DNA from: Bacteroidetes bacterium UKL13-3
GTDB lineage: Bacteria > Bacteroidota > Bacteroidia > UKL13-3
Assembly (NCBI GenBank): GCA_001602415.1
Contig: CP012155.1
Span: 248,001 to 312,000, forward strand
Length of the DNA: 64,000 bases
Direction: 5' to 3'
The notes under the pieces are model-generated. The model worked only from the letters and a program-made list of their open reading frames with translations. It searched no databases and was not told where the DNA came from. Made by a program: the position numbers and the translations under genes. Positions 50,976-59,975 of this stretch are shown one piece after another (the first letter of the stretch is position 1; every line of letters begins with the position of its first letter).

Positions 50976-51713
50976 ATGCATGCAATTATTGAGTTTGGCG
51001 AAAAAAAATACAGTGTAAATTTAGATCAACCGCTTGATATTTCTATTCCAATGCATTCAGGAACAAACAATCCCAATGCATTTGGCATTCAAGCACCATT
51101 ATTTGAGCCCTTTAAGGCAGGCGATTTTGTGGGTTCGGTTGCTTTAGGCGGAAGCGTGAATTGTCAAAATTTAACGATTAATGCTCATGGTAATGGAACG
51201 CATACAGAGTGTGTTGGACATATCTCTAAAGAAAAAATAACCATTAATCAATCGCTAAATAAGTTTTTTGCCCTGGCTCAGCTTATTACCATTGAGACTC
51301 AAAAAAATTGTGTGTTACTTGAAGATGTAAAAAAATCTTTTTTGGGAGGTTGTGATGCTTTTGTTATACGCACCTTCCCCAATACAGATGGTAAACTTAC
51401 CGCGCAGTATTCGGGAAATGAGCCAGCTTTTTTAGAACCGCAATTATGTGATTGGCTTGCTCATAACGGAATCAAACACTTGCTTATTGACTTACCTTCG
51501 GTGGATCCGGAAGAAGACGGAGGCACTTTATCTGCCCACCACGCTTTTTGGAATTATCCACAACAACCACGTTTAGATGCAACAATTACCGAAATGATTT
51601 ATGTGCCGTCAAATATTGCAGATGGCATTTACTTCTTAAATATACAAATTGCTTCATTGGAAACGGATGCAAGTCCAAGTAAACCGGTGCTGTACGCTAC
51701 GAGCATACTTTAG
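50976..51713 (+). CDS. Cyclase family protein (kynurenine formamidase-like fold)
   Basis: 245 residues. The metal-binding motif appears as HGNGTHTECVGH (about 70-81), matching HxGTHxD/E...H of the cyclase superfamily; LLIDLPSVDPEEDGG and LSAHHAFW are the second and third metal/active-site blocks. Members hydrolyse N-formylkynurenine or related amides and lactones. No kynurenine pathway genes are near, so the substrate is open. It is divergent from the histidine kinase with a 44-bp gap and lies 19 bp upstream of the pseudouridine synthase. Confidence 0.85.
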   Translation: MHAIIEFGEKKYSVNLDQPLDISIPMHSGTNNPNAFGIQAPLFEPFKAGDFVGSVALGGSVNCQNLTINAHGNGTHTECVGHISKEKITINQSLNKFFALAQLITIETQKNCVLLEDVKKSFLGGCDAFVIRTFPNTDGKLTAQYSGNEPAFLEPQLCDWLAHNGIKHLLIDLPSVDPEEDGGTLSAHHAFWNYPQQPRLDATITEMIYVPSNIADGIYFLNIQIASLETDASPSKPVLYATSIL

Positions 51714-51732
51714 ATTAGAATAGAAAAATATC

Positions 51733-52803
51733 ATGACAGATTTTATAGAGGAAGAAATAGACGACAACGAAGAAGCCACTGAACAAGAATTGTTTGAACA
51801 CCATCGGTTTGTGGTGGATAAGGGACAAGTAATGTTGCGCATTGATAAGTATTTAATGCATAAAATTCCGAATGCGAGTAGAACCAAAATTCAGTTTGCA
51901 GCCGAAACTGAAAGCATATTGGTTAATGAAAAACCAGTTAAAGCTAGCTACAAAGTAAAAGGAAACGATGTCATTACTGTTGTTTTACCGCATCCTCCAA
52001 AGGATAATCATACCATCAATCCCGAAAATATTCCTTTGGAAATTTTATTTGAGGATGATGATGTTCTCATAGTAAATAAACCAGCAGGAATGGTTGTACA
52101 TCCGGGTTATAATAACGTTACAGGAACACTTGTAAACGCTTTAGCTTGGCACTTAAAAGATACTTCGTTTGCTAAGGAGGGAAATATCCGTCCGGGTTTG
52201 GTTCACCGGATTGATAAAAATACAAGTGGTTTATTGGTGGTTGCCAAAAACGAATTTGCTATGACACACTTAGCCAAACAATTTTTTCATCACACTATTC
52301 AACGTGCATATATAGCGCTTGCTTGGGGCGATTTTGAAGAAGAAGATGGAACGGTAACCGGTTATATTGGTCGCAGCACCCGTGATCGTAAAGTGTTTAC
52401 GATGGTTGATGATGAAACTGAAGGTAAATGGAGTGTTACACATTACAAAGTGTTGGAGCGTTTGAATTATGTAACACTACTTGAATGCAAATTGGAAACT
52501 GGCAGAACACACCAAATTCGTGTTCACATGAAACATATTGGTCATTCATTGTTTGCTGATAATACTTATGGTGGTGATCGTATCTTAAAAGGAACAACCT
52601 TTACCAAATACAAGCAGTTTATCGATAATTGTTTTTCAATTATGCCTCGGCAGGCACTTCATGCTCGTTCATTAGGATTTGTTCATCCTGTTACGGGAAA
52701 GGATATGTTTTTTGAAGCACCTTTACCATATGATTTTAGCACGGTGCTCGACAAATGGAGAGGGTATAACAAGAATGTTATCGAAAAGATCGAAGAGGCA
52801 TAG
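51733..52803 (+). CDS. rluD: RluA/RluD family pseudouridine synthase
   Basis: 356 residues. An S4 RNA-binding domain (about 36-95: LRIDKYLMHKIPNASRTKIQ) precedes the synthase domain. Catalytic motif HRIDKNTSGLLVVAKN carries the active Asp; YIALAWGDFEEEDG and ETGRTHQIRVHMKHIGH are the remaining signatures, and the C-terminus (RQALHARSLGFVHPVTG) is typical. It modifies uridines of helix 69 in 23S rRNA if RluD proper; the exact target is inferred from the S4 domain and family. Confidence 0.92.
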   Translation: MTDFIEEEIDDNEEATEQELFEHHRFVVDKGQVMLRIDKYLMHKIPNASRTKIQFAAETESILVNEKPVKASYKVKGNDVITVVLPHPPKDNHTINPENIPLEILFEDDDVLIVNKPAGMVVHPGYNNVTGTLVNALAWHLKDTSFAKEGNIRPGLVHRIDKNTSGLLVVAKNEFAMTHLAKQFFHHTIQRAYIALAWGDFEEEDGTVTGYIGRSTRDRKVFTMVDDETEGKWSVTHYKVLERLNYVTLLECKLETGRTHQIRVHMKHIGHSLFADNTYGGDRILKGTTFTKYKQFIDNCFSIMPRQALHARSLGFVHPVTGKDMFFEAPLPYDFSTVLDKWRGYNKNVIEKIEEA

Positions 52804-52942
52804 TCTTAATTCTAAACCAACCTTTTTGTCAAGTTACATTAGATACAAATTCACGTGGTTAAATCTAAATGAGTTCCTGCACACAAAATAATTTCAAAAA
52901 AAACAGTAGGGTTAAAATCAATATTCTCTTATTTATACTTGT

Positions 52943-53737
52943 ATGATGAACAGCGAACAAATATGTATTCAAGCAAATGAACTCGTGCGTAGAGTAGGCT
53001 ATTTTATTCTTCAAGAAGCAAAAGCGTTTAGTTATGATAAAGTAGAGGAAAAAAGCTTTAATCAACTTGTTTCTTACGTAGATAAAACAGCCGAAGAACA
53101 ATTGGTGAAAGGGTTGTCAGATATTTTCCCGCAGGCAGGATTCATTACTGAAGAGCAAACCATTGCCACCGAAGAGAAAGAGTATATGTGGGTGATTGAT
53201 CCCTTAGATGGTACTACCAATTTTATTCACGCCATTCCCGTATATAGTATAAGCGTTGGTCTGTTAAGAAACAGAAAACCTATAATGGGCATTGTTTATG
53301 AAATAAACCGAGATGAATTGTTTTACGCATGGGAGGGAAGCAAAGCATACTTAAATGGCAAAGAAATTTCGGTTAAACAAAATGCAGAATTGTCTAAATC
53401 ATTATTGGCAACAGGTTTTCCATATTATGATTTTGATGGGATGAAAGGCTACCTAAATGCATTACAATATTTTATGCAACACACACAAGGTATGCGCAGA
53501 ATGGGCAGTGCAGCAGTTGATTTAGCCTATGTTGCCTGTGGCAGGTTCGATGGTTTTTTTGAGTATGGATTAAGTCCTTGGGATGTTGCAGGTGGCGCTT
53601 TTATTGTGCAACAGGCAGGAGGTCGAGTATGCGATTTTAAGGGAGGTGAGGATGCTATTTTTGGCCGATCTATTGTAGCATCATCAACAGCATTGTATCA
53701 AGCTTTTTTTGAGGTGGTAAGAAGCAGATTTGCCTAA
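52943..53737 (+). CDS. Inositol-1-monophosphatase family protein (SuhB-like)
   Basis: 264 residues. Metal-site motifs: EEQT (about 69-72), IDPLDGTTNFIH (about 90-101) and the C-terminal SPWDVAGGAFIVQQAGG. Mg-dependent, lithium-sensitive phosphatases of this family act on inositol phosphates and related sugar phosphates. The start may be 52943 or the adjacent ATG at 52946. A near-consensus -7 (TATACTTG, 52934-52941) directly abuts the start, again suggesting a very short leader. It ends at a strong bidirectional terminator. Confidence 0.92.
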   Translation: MMNSEQICIQANELVRRVGYFILQEAKAFSYDKVEEKSFNQLVSYVDKTAEEQLVKGLSDIFPQAGFITEEQTIATEEKEYMWVIDPLDGTTNFIHAIPVYSISVGLLRNRKPIMGIVYEINRDELFYAWEGSKAYLNGKEISVKQNAELSKSLLATGFPYYDFDGMKGYLNALQYFMQHTQGMRRMGSAAVDLAYVACGRFDGFFEYGLSPWDVAGGAFIVQQAGGRVCDFKGGEDAIFGRSIVASSTALYQAFFEVVRSRFA

Positions 53738-53756
53738 GTGCAATATTTTTAGAGCA

Positions 53757-53797
53757 TAAAAAATCCCCGATTGAAATATTCAGTCGGGGATTTTTCG
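53757..53797. terminator. Bidirectional terminator between the phosphatase gene and ompH
   Basis: AAAAATCCCCGA pairs with TCGGGGATTTTT (12 perfect pairs, extendable by three weaker ones) with A and T runs on either side. It ends both the plus-strand phosphatase unit and the long minus-strand envelope cluster. Confidence 0.92.
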
Positions 53798-53812
53798 TGA
53801 ATGATTTTTGGT

Positions 53813-54328
53813 TTACAAAATGCCTAATTTCTTTTTAACGGCACCCATTAAGTTATCACCTTCTGGTTTGTATAATAAAGGAGTTCCAGGACTGCTGTCA
53901 AATACATAGGTATATCCACCTTCTTTGGCTGTAGCAGCAATAGTTGTTTTTGCTTTTTCGATGATTGGTTTCAATAGTTCGGTTTCTTTTTTACGAACGT
54001 TTTCTTGTGCACTTTCTTGAAACTCTTGGATGCGGCTTTGCATATCGCGCAATTCTTTTTGTTTCAAATCTTTGATTGCATCAGCCATCTTGGCTTCATT
54101 TTTTTGGAAGTCGTTGTATTTCTTTTCCAACTCTTCACTCATCTTTTTCAATTCATCTTGCAATGTTTTACCAAAAGCTTCCATATCGGTATTAGCTTTT
54201 TTATACTCAGGCATTTGTTGCATTAATTCTTGAAAATCGATGTACGCAAATTTTTGCGCTTTAGCGGAACCCAACCCCATGCACAATATCAGTGCTGCTC
54301 CTAAAATAAATTTTGCTGTGTGTTTCAT
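53813..54328 (-). CDS. OmpH/Skp family periplasmic chaperone (distal copy)
   Basis: 171 residues from MKHTAKFILGAALILCMG. Signal peptide ending GSAKAQ, then KFAYIDFQELMQQMPEYKKA, a long charged coiled coil (about 40-125) and the closing strand YTYVFDSSPGTPLLY. Skp trimers hold unfolded outer-membrane proteins in the periplasm. It is the last gene of the uppS-bamA-ompH-ompH series, 51 bp after the paralogue. The longer frame from 54376 adds 16 residues before a clear signal peptide and was rejected. Confidence 0.92.
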   Translation of the reverse strand: MKHTAKFILGAALILCMGLGSAKAQKFAYIDFQELMQQMPEYKKANTDMEAFGKTLQDELKKMSEELEKKYNDFQKNEAKMADAIKDLKQKELRDMQSRIQEFQESAQENVRKKETELLKPIIEKAKTTIAATAKEGGYTYVFDSSPGTPLLYKPEGDNLMGAVKKKLGIL

Positions 54329-54379
54329 TTGTATTCTGTTTATTAATTGAATTTTTATACCTAAAAATAGTGCCAAATA

Positions 54380-54949
54380 TTATTTTCCACCTTGATTAGT
54401 AGTTGGTTTTTTATCTTTTGCCTTGTCAGCTTTGTTCACTGCTACACCCAATTCGCTTAATACTTCATCGCTTTTATCGTATTTAGCGTTGGAATACAGC
54501 ATAATGAGTTCCCCCGATTTGGCAAATATAAAGTCTAATGCGTTTTGTTTTGCAATTTTTTGTACGGCATCAAAAACTTTATCTTGAATGGGTTTTATCA
54601 ACTCTTGACGTTTTTTAAATAATTCGCCCTCGTAACCAAATTTTTGGTTGCGGTAATCTTTCAACTCTTTTTCTTTATCCTTTATTTCCTGCTCACGTTT
54701 TTTACGTAATTCTTCGGTAAGTAATACCTGTTCGGCTTGAAAATCTTTAACAATCTTATCAATAACTTGTTGTTTTTTTTCCAGTTCCTTTTGCCAATCC
54801 TCTGATAGTTGATCCAATTGCTTTTGTGCGCTTTTATATTGTGGCATCAGGTCCAAAATATATTCAGTGTCAACATATGCAAAACGCTGTGCCGAAACAC
54901 TGTGTATTGCTATAAATCCTAAAATAAATGTTACAAATAATTTTTTCAT
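54380..54949 (-). CDS. OmpH/Skp family periplasmic chaperone (bamA-proximal copy)
   Basis: 189 residues: signal peptide (LFVTFILGFIAIHSVSAQ), RFAYVDTEYILDLMPQYKSAQ, a Lys/Glu-rich coiled coil to about residue 130, the LDFIFAKSGELIMLYSN strand pair, and a short Lys-rich tail that the distal copy lacks. It is a paralogue of the next gene downstream; duplicates after bamA are common in Bacteroidota. It starts 23 bp after the bamA stop and acts as an outer-membrane-protein carrier feeding BamA. Confidence 0.93.
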   Translation of the reverse strand: MKKLFVTFILGFIAIHSVSAQRFAYVDTEYILDLMPQYKSAQKQLDQLSEDWQKELEKKQQVIDKIVKDFQAEQVLLTEELRKKREQEIKDKEKELKDYRNQKFGYEGELFKKRQELIKPIQDKVFDAVQKIAKQNALDFIFAKSGELIMLYSNAKYDKSDEVLSELGVAVNKADKAKDKKPTTNQGGK

Positions 54950-54972
54950 GTGTGGTTAATATTACAAGAAAA

Positions 54973-57519
54973 CTAAAACTGTTGTCCCAATAAAAAGTGG
55001 AAATTTCCTTTATTTACGCTTGGTTGTAGCGGCACGTTATCAAATCCATAACCGTAATCTAATCCAATCATACCAAACATAGGCAAGAAAATACGCACAC
55101 CTACACCTGCCGAACGGTAGATGTCAAACGGATTAAAATCTTCGTATCTGCTCCATGCTTTTCCTCCTTCAAAAAATACGAGTGGAAATACCGTTGCTGA
55201 GGGATTGGTTGATATTGGGTAGCGCAATTCCATTGTAAAGCGGTTGTATATAATACCACCTTGCCTATCAAACTGCCCGGTATTTCTGTTGTAAACGTAA
55301 GGGGTCAATGAGTTATCGGCATATCCGCGCAATGCAATCAGCTCACGACCATCTAAACTAAAGCCGAGTAATCCAGAGCCTCCAAGCCAAAAGCGTTCAA
55401 AAGGAGTATAGCCTGCGTTGGGATTGTATTGCCCAATAAATCCGAAGTTTGTGCGCGTCATCAACACAAGCGGACGTTTGTTTCCGGCTAATTTACTGAA
55501 CCAAGTAGCATCAAATTTCCATTTGTAAAACTCCAACCAACGCATTTTTTCTTTTTCGTCAATGGCAGTATAATCTTTTCCATTGAACAACGAATAGGGC
55601 GGAGTAAACTGAAGCGATAATGAAATATTCGATCCACTAGATGGATAAATAGGTTGATCAGTTGAGTTGCGCCCTAAAATTATACGGTAACTTAAACTGT
55701 TTGAAGCACCCTCGGGAATAAGTGATAGATAGCTTTGACCGGTAGCGCTGTAATCATTATAATACCGCTGGTAAGCAATTTGATTTTGTAGGGTAAAATA
55801 ATCATCAGGCCATTTTAAACGTTTACCCAAACCTATGGTTACACCTGATGTGGTTAAGGCTGCCCTTCTGGCATCTGCCGAGTTGAACCCATTACTTTGT
55901 ATGGAATGAAAAAGCGAAACGGATAATGCATTTGGTTTTCTACCACCTAACCAAGGCTCGGTAAATGATGCACTGTAGGATTGAAAAAATGTTCCATTGG
56001 TTTGAGCACGCAATGATAAACGTTGTCCGTCACCACTTGGAACGGGCGCCCAAGCTTTTTTCTCAAACATCCTGCGTGTAGAAAAATTATTTAATGTTAA
56101 TCCCAATGTACCTACAATTGAATTTGCACCCCAACCGGCCGAGAGTTCAATTTGATCATTCGGTTTTTCTTCTACTTTGTATTCAATATCTACCGTTCCA
56201 CTTGCTGGATTTGGAACTGGATTTACACCTAATCCTTCGGGATTAAAATATCCTAGTTGCGAAAGTTCACGTAAGGAACGTGTAACATCACTGCGGCTAA
56301 ATAATTGACCAGGTTTGGTACGGAGTTCGCGCAAAATAACATGGTCGCTGGTTTTGGTATTGCCCGTTACAGTTACTTTATTAATACGTGCTTGTTCGCC
56401 TTCATGCATGCGTATTTCTATGTCAATGGAATCGTTTTCAACCAATACCTCAACGGGGTTTACCTGAAAAAATAAGTAGCCATCATCCATGTAAAGGGTA
56501 CTAATATCCAATCCGGTTTGATTCATGTGAAGGCGAGCATCCAACGTGGATTGGTCATACACATCGCCTCTGTTAATTTTAAGTATACTTAACAATTCAT
56601 CTGTTGTATATTTTGTATTTCCAATAAACTTGATGTCGCGGAAATGATATTTTTTACCTTCTTCAAGCTTAATTACAATTTGCAACGATTTTTTATCGTA
56701 TCGATAAATCGAGTCAGTAACAATCGTAATGTCTCTGTAACCCATTGTTAAATACTTTTCGATGATACGTTGTTTGTCGTCTGTGTATTTGTCCTCTTCG
56801 TATCGTGATTTTGCGAATAACCTGCGTTTGGGTTTCGTATCTTTAAACAACTTTCTAACCTTGTTATGGGGTAATGCTTCGTTGCCCTCAATAACAATAT
56901 CGTTAATCTTAATTTTATTACCGAGGTTTACTTCAATTTTAAGTTTAGCTGTATTCTTTTTGGCATCATCGGGTTCTTGGGTAATTTTGGCATCAGCATC
57001 CAAAAAGCCTTTTTCGGCATAAAATCTTTTTATCTCATTTCGAGTTGATGTAAGTAAATTATCAGTTATGATTTGAGCCGATTTGATGGTTAGTTCTTCT
57101 CGCAAGGTGTTTGCTTTTCCTTTGCTTAAGCCTTTGATGGTTAAGGTTGATAAACGAGGTTTTTCGCGTAAATAAATTTCTAGAGTAAGCTTGTCATCTT
57201 GAATGTCCATAATACGCACACTCACATCGTCAAATAATTTTTGTTTGTATAAATTATTTACAGCTTTGGTAATATCTTCAGAGGGGATTCTAATGGATTG
57301 CCCAATGGTTAGGCCCGAAAGTACCATCAATACACTCTTGTCGTAAAAATTGGTACCGGTAATAACAATATTGGCCAATTCATATTTTTTGGGAGATGAA
57401 TAATCGATAAATGACTTCGGCTTCTCTGTGGCCGGTGAATCGATTATCTGTCCAATAACATTATTGGTAGCAATGCACAAAATCAGAGCAAAAAGTAAGT
57501 TGTTAAGTAAATATCTCAT
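54973..57519 (-). CDS. bamA: Outer membrane protein assembly factor BamA
   Basis: 848 residues. Signal peptide, then five POTRA domains (about 45-430; for example KYELANIVITGTNFYDK, LSTLTIKGLSKGKANTL, KIKINDIVIEGNEALPHNKV, YHFRDIKFIGNTKYTTDEL, ARINKVTVTGNTKTSDHVI), then the 16-strand barrel with the conserved G-G-x-x-x-x-R-G-Y-like segment (WLGGSGLLGFSLDGRELIALRGY) and a terminal aromatic (LLGQQF). It inserts barrel proteins into the outer membrane. Its start overlaps the uppS stop by one base (TAATG), so the two are translationally coupled. Confidence 0.95.
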   Translation of the reverse strand: MRYLLNNLLFALILCIATNNVIGQIIDSPATEKPKSFIDYSSPKKYELANIVITGTNFYDKSVLMVLSGLTIGQSIRIPSEDITKAVNNLYKQKLFDDVSVRIMDIQDDKLTLEIYLREKPRLSTLTIKGLSKGKANTLREELTIKSAQIITDNLLTSTRNEIKRFYAEKGFLDADAKITQEPDDAKKNTAKLKIEVNLGNKIKINDIVIEGNEALPHNKVRKLFKDTKPKRRLFAKSRYEEDKYTDDKQRIIEKYLTMGYRDITIVTDSIYRYDKKSLQIVIKLEEGKKYHFRDIKFIGNTKYTTDELLSILKINRGDVYDQSTLDARLHMNQTGLDISTLYMDDGYLFFQVNPVEVLVENDSIDIEIRMHEGEQARINKVTVTGNTKTSDHVILRELRTKPGQLFSRSDVTRSLRELSQLGYFNPEGLGVNPVPNPASGTVDIEYKVEEKPNDQIELSAGWGANSIVGTLGLTLNNFSTRRMFEKKAWAPVPSGDGQRLSLRAQTNGTFFQSYSASFTEPWLGGRKPNALSVSLFHSIQSNGFNSADARRAALTTSGVTIGLGKRLKWPDDYFTLQNQIAYQRYYNDYSATGQSYLSLIPEGASNSLSYRIILGRNSTDQPIYPSSGSNISLSLQFTPPYSLFNGKDYTAIDEKEKMRWLEFYKWKFDATWFSKLAGNKRPLVLMTRTNFGFIGQYNPNAGYTPFERFWLGGSGLLGFSLDGRELIALRGYADNSLTPYVYNRNTGQFDRQGGIIYNRFTMELRYPISTNPSATVFPLVFFEGGKAWSRYEDFNPFDIYRSAGVGVRIFLPMFGMIGLDYGYGFDNVPLQPSVNKGNFHFLLGQQF

Positions 57520-58259
57520 TATGCTAGTTGCTCGCTAGTTTTGCCAAACCGTCTTTCGCGTTGTTGATAATCTAGAATTGCTTGGTATAAATCCTCTCTG
57601 TTAAAGTCGGGCCAGAGCTTTGGTGTAAAATACAATTCACTGTAGGCTAATTCCCACAACAAAAAGTTGCTGATACGCTGCTCGCCACTGGTGCGAATCA
57701 TTAACTCAGGGTGCGGATAATCTTTGGTAGATAAAAACTTATCTACCATAGCTGTATCAATGTTTTCAATTGCTACTTTTCCTTCCTTTGCTTCCAGAGC
57801 TATATGTTTAATTGCGTTAATCATGTCCCATTTTGCGCTATAGCTTAACGCAAGAATCATGGTTAATCGTGTGTTTCCTTTTGTTTCGTCAATGGCTTCG
57901 CCTAATTCGCGTTGACATTTAGCAGGTAAATCGTTTATATCACCTATGGCTTCAAGCCTGATATTATTTTTCATAAGGGTTTTGGTTTCTTTTCGGATAG
58001 TTGAAACCAATAACTCCATTAATGCATTTACTTCATCTTTGGGCCTGCTCCAATTTTCAGTTGAAAATGCGTAGAGCGTGAGGTATTGCACACCAATTTC
58101 AGCACAAGCTTCAGCAGTTTCTTTAACGGCTTTCACACCATTTTGGTGGCCAAATATTCTAAATTTGCCCTTGCCTTTAGCCCATCGTCCATTCCCGTCC
58201 ATAATAACGGCAATATGCTTGGGTAGCTTTTGTATGTTCAGTTGATCTTTGAGGCTCAT
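57519..58259 (-). CDS. uppS: Isoprenyl transferase (undecaprenyl diphosphate synthase)
   Basis: 246 residues. VIMDGNGRWAKGKG carries catalytic Asp21; FSTENWSRP, the RTSGEQRISNFLLWELAYSELYF region and the final EREFRRFG-like RRFGK are cis-prenyltransferase marks. It builds the C55 lipid carrier for peptidoglycan and surface glycans from farnesyl and isopentenyl diphosphate. It sits between DUF6089 genes and bamA. Confidence 0.96.
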   Translation of the reverse strand: MSLKDQLNIQKLPKHIAVIMDGNGRWAKGKGKFRIFGHQNGVKAVKETAEACAEIGVQYLTLYAFSTENWSRPKDEVNALMELLVSTIRKETKTLMKNNIRLEAIGDINDLPAKCQRELGEAIDETKGNTRLTMILALSYSAKWDMINAIKHIALEAKEGKVAIENIDTAMVDKFLSTKDYPHPELMIRTSGEQRISNFLLWELAYSELYFTPKLWPDFNREDLYQAILDYQQRERRFGKTSEQLA

Positions 58260-58281
58260 GAATTTTTATAAGCCTGCGAAT

Positions 58282-59082
58282 TTAATAAAATCTGGCACAC
58301 TTTAGGCTGTTAAATATACGATAGCTAAGTGATACACTACCAATTACATACCAATCATTAAAATCTACGCTACCTCTTCGGTGGCTTGCTTGGTATTGTG
58401 GGATACCATTGTTTAATTCGGCAGATCTATCAGCAAGCGCTGCCGCAACAGCTCCCATTCTTTTGTTTTGTTCAAAATTATCAATGTAGTTTCCGCTTAC
58501 ATCATCTATAAAATCGGTATATGTTTTGCGAAAACCAATGCTTGATTCAAAAGCCAAATTACGGGCAATATTGCACTTCACGCCCATGCCAAAAGGAATT
58601 GCAAAGGCAGAAGATTCATAAGACTTTCCTTCTGATTTTAAGCTTCGTAAATCATACCAAGATGATTGAAAATAGGTCTCGGGTTTATACTCAAACATTG
58701 CTATACCTATGAAAATATAAGAAGTGATTTTTTTGTCTAATACTTTTAAACCATATTTATTGAAATTAAACTCTAACACTCCCGAGTATTCTGTTATATC
58801 CGATCTAAAACTTAAATTTCGTGGTGCATTGAAATCGAAATTTTTATCGTTACCAGAGAGTTGTGTGTAGGTAATTTCGCCTTTAACGGCAAACGAACTT
58901 GATAAAGCATAACGGCCAAAGAAACCCAAGGATGGTTTTGTTTCGGATGTTACCATGGTTGGCGCTAAATCGCCTACATAATTTGCGGCACCAAGAGCCA
59001 AGCCAACTTCAAATCGCTGCGCATTTGCAGTGGTTATGTAAAGGGTAAAAAGGGTAATATATGTAATTAGAATTTTGGGCAT
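58282..59082 (-). CDS. DUF6089 family outer-membrane protein (third of three)
   Basis: 266 residues: signal peptide (ITLFTLYITTANAQ), FEVGLALGAANYVGDLAP near the start, GFFGRYALSSSFAVKGEITYTQLSGND, RSDITEYSGVLEFNF, the GMGVKCNIARNLAFESSIGFRKTYTDFIDDVSG block and a final CARFY. The same block order is present in the two genes upstream. A beta-barrel is likely. Members lie beside uppS-bamA in many Bacteroidota; the function is unassigned. It overlaps the previous gene by 16 bp and ends 22 bp before uppS. Confidence 0.85.
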   Translation of the reverse strand: MPKILITYITLFTLYITTANAQRFEVGLALGAANYVGDLAPTMVTSETKPSLGFFGRYALSSSFAVKGEITYTQLSGNDKNFDFNAPRNLSFRSDITEYSGVLEFNFNKYGLKVLDKKITSYIFIGIAMFEYKPETYFQSSWYDLRSLKSEGKSYESSAFAIPFGMGVKCNIARNLAFESSIGFRKTYTDFIDDVSGNYIDNFEQNKRMGAVAAALADRSAELNNGIPQYQASHRRGSVDFNDWYVIGSVSLSYRIFNSLKCARFY

Positions 59083-59924
59083 CTCATTCCGGCATTAGGG
59101 AAAATATAGGTGAAGGTAAAGCCTCCCATCAAATACATGTCGTTAATATTAAATTTTTTAATTGAACGTTTATCTCCATCAACAAAAACGGTACGCCCAT
59201 CAGGAGATGTTTCCAAACTTCTATCACTTAATAACGCAGCTTTTTTTCCACTTGCGCGTTCAACAACTCTTGGATCAGCATACGTTGAGCCAATATCATC
59301 TAAATAATTGGTATAAGTGTAGCGTGTGCCTAATTCTAAACCAATTGATACTCGCTTGCCGATACGTTTTTTGAATCCTATTCCTAAAGGAATGCATATT
59401 TGGGTTAATGCATATTTTTGTCTGTCGTTGTAGGTGGTGGTTCCTTGTCCTTCCGTTCCAAGCGGCATTAACTCAACTTCTTCACCCATTAATTTTGTTT
59501 TTGGGTTATAGTTAAAGATACCAATTCCGGCAAATAAGTAGGGTATTACCTTTCTTGTTTGCGTATAGCGATAGTTGTTTCTAATTAGATTGTATTCAAG
59601 TTGGGCCGAAACCTCAATTACGTTGGAATAAAAACTCAGGTTACGGCTTTTTTTGACTGCAGTATTAGCGTTTTTATCGTCTCCTGATATTTGTCCGTAG
59701 CCAACAAAACCCTTGGCAGCCCACTTTTCACCTAAGTTGTAACGTGCAATAATGGCGGCTGCAGGATGTGTCTTATCTAACATTACGCCATCGTTGCTCA
59801 AATCACCAAAATAGTTAGATCCACCTAAAAATAATCCAACCTCAATTCCTTGCGAAAAAGCGGCAGCTAAGGGCAGAAAAGAAAGATATAAGACTGTTAA
59901 AACTCTACTCAAACTAATACGCAT
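59067..59924 (-). CDS. DUF6089 family outer-membrane protein (second of three)
   Basis: 285 residues with a signal peptide (VLTVLYLSFLPLAAAFS), EVGLFLGGSNYFGDLSND, RYNLGEKWAAKGFVGYGQISGDDK, SNVIEVSAQLEYNLI, the RVSIGLELGTRYTYTNYLDDIGSTY block and a terminal CPKF. Compared with the next gene it carries an insert before the last strands. Its 3' end overlaps the following gene by 16 bp, implying coupled translation. Confidence 0.85.
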   Translation of the reverse strand: MRISLSRVLTVLYLSFLPLAAAFSQGIEVGLFLGGSNYFGDLSNDGVMLDKTHPAAAIIARYNLGEKWAAKGFVGYGQISGDDKNANTAVKKSRNLSFYSNVIEVSAQLEYNLIRNNYRYTQTRKVIPYLFAGIGIFNYNPKTKLMGEEVELMPLGTEGQGTTTYNDRQKYALTQICIPLGIGFKKRIGKRVSIGLELGTRYTYTNYLDDIGSTYADPRVVERASGKKAALLSDRSLETSPDGRTVFVDGDKRSIKKFNINDMYLMGGFTFTYIFPNAGMRCPKF

Positions 59925-59975
59925 AAATGCGAATATAAATTAAACTTTAGATTTTGTGAAAACTGTTTTAGTTTT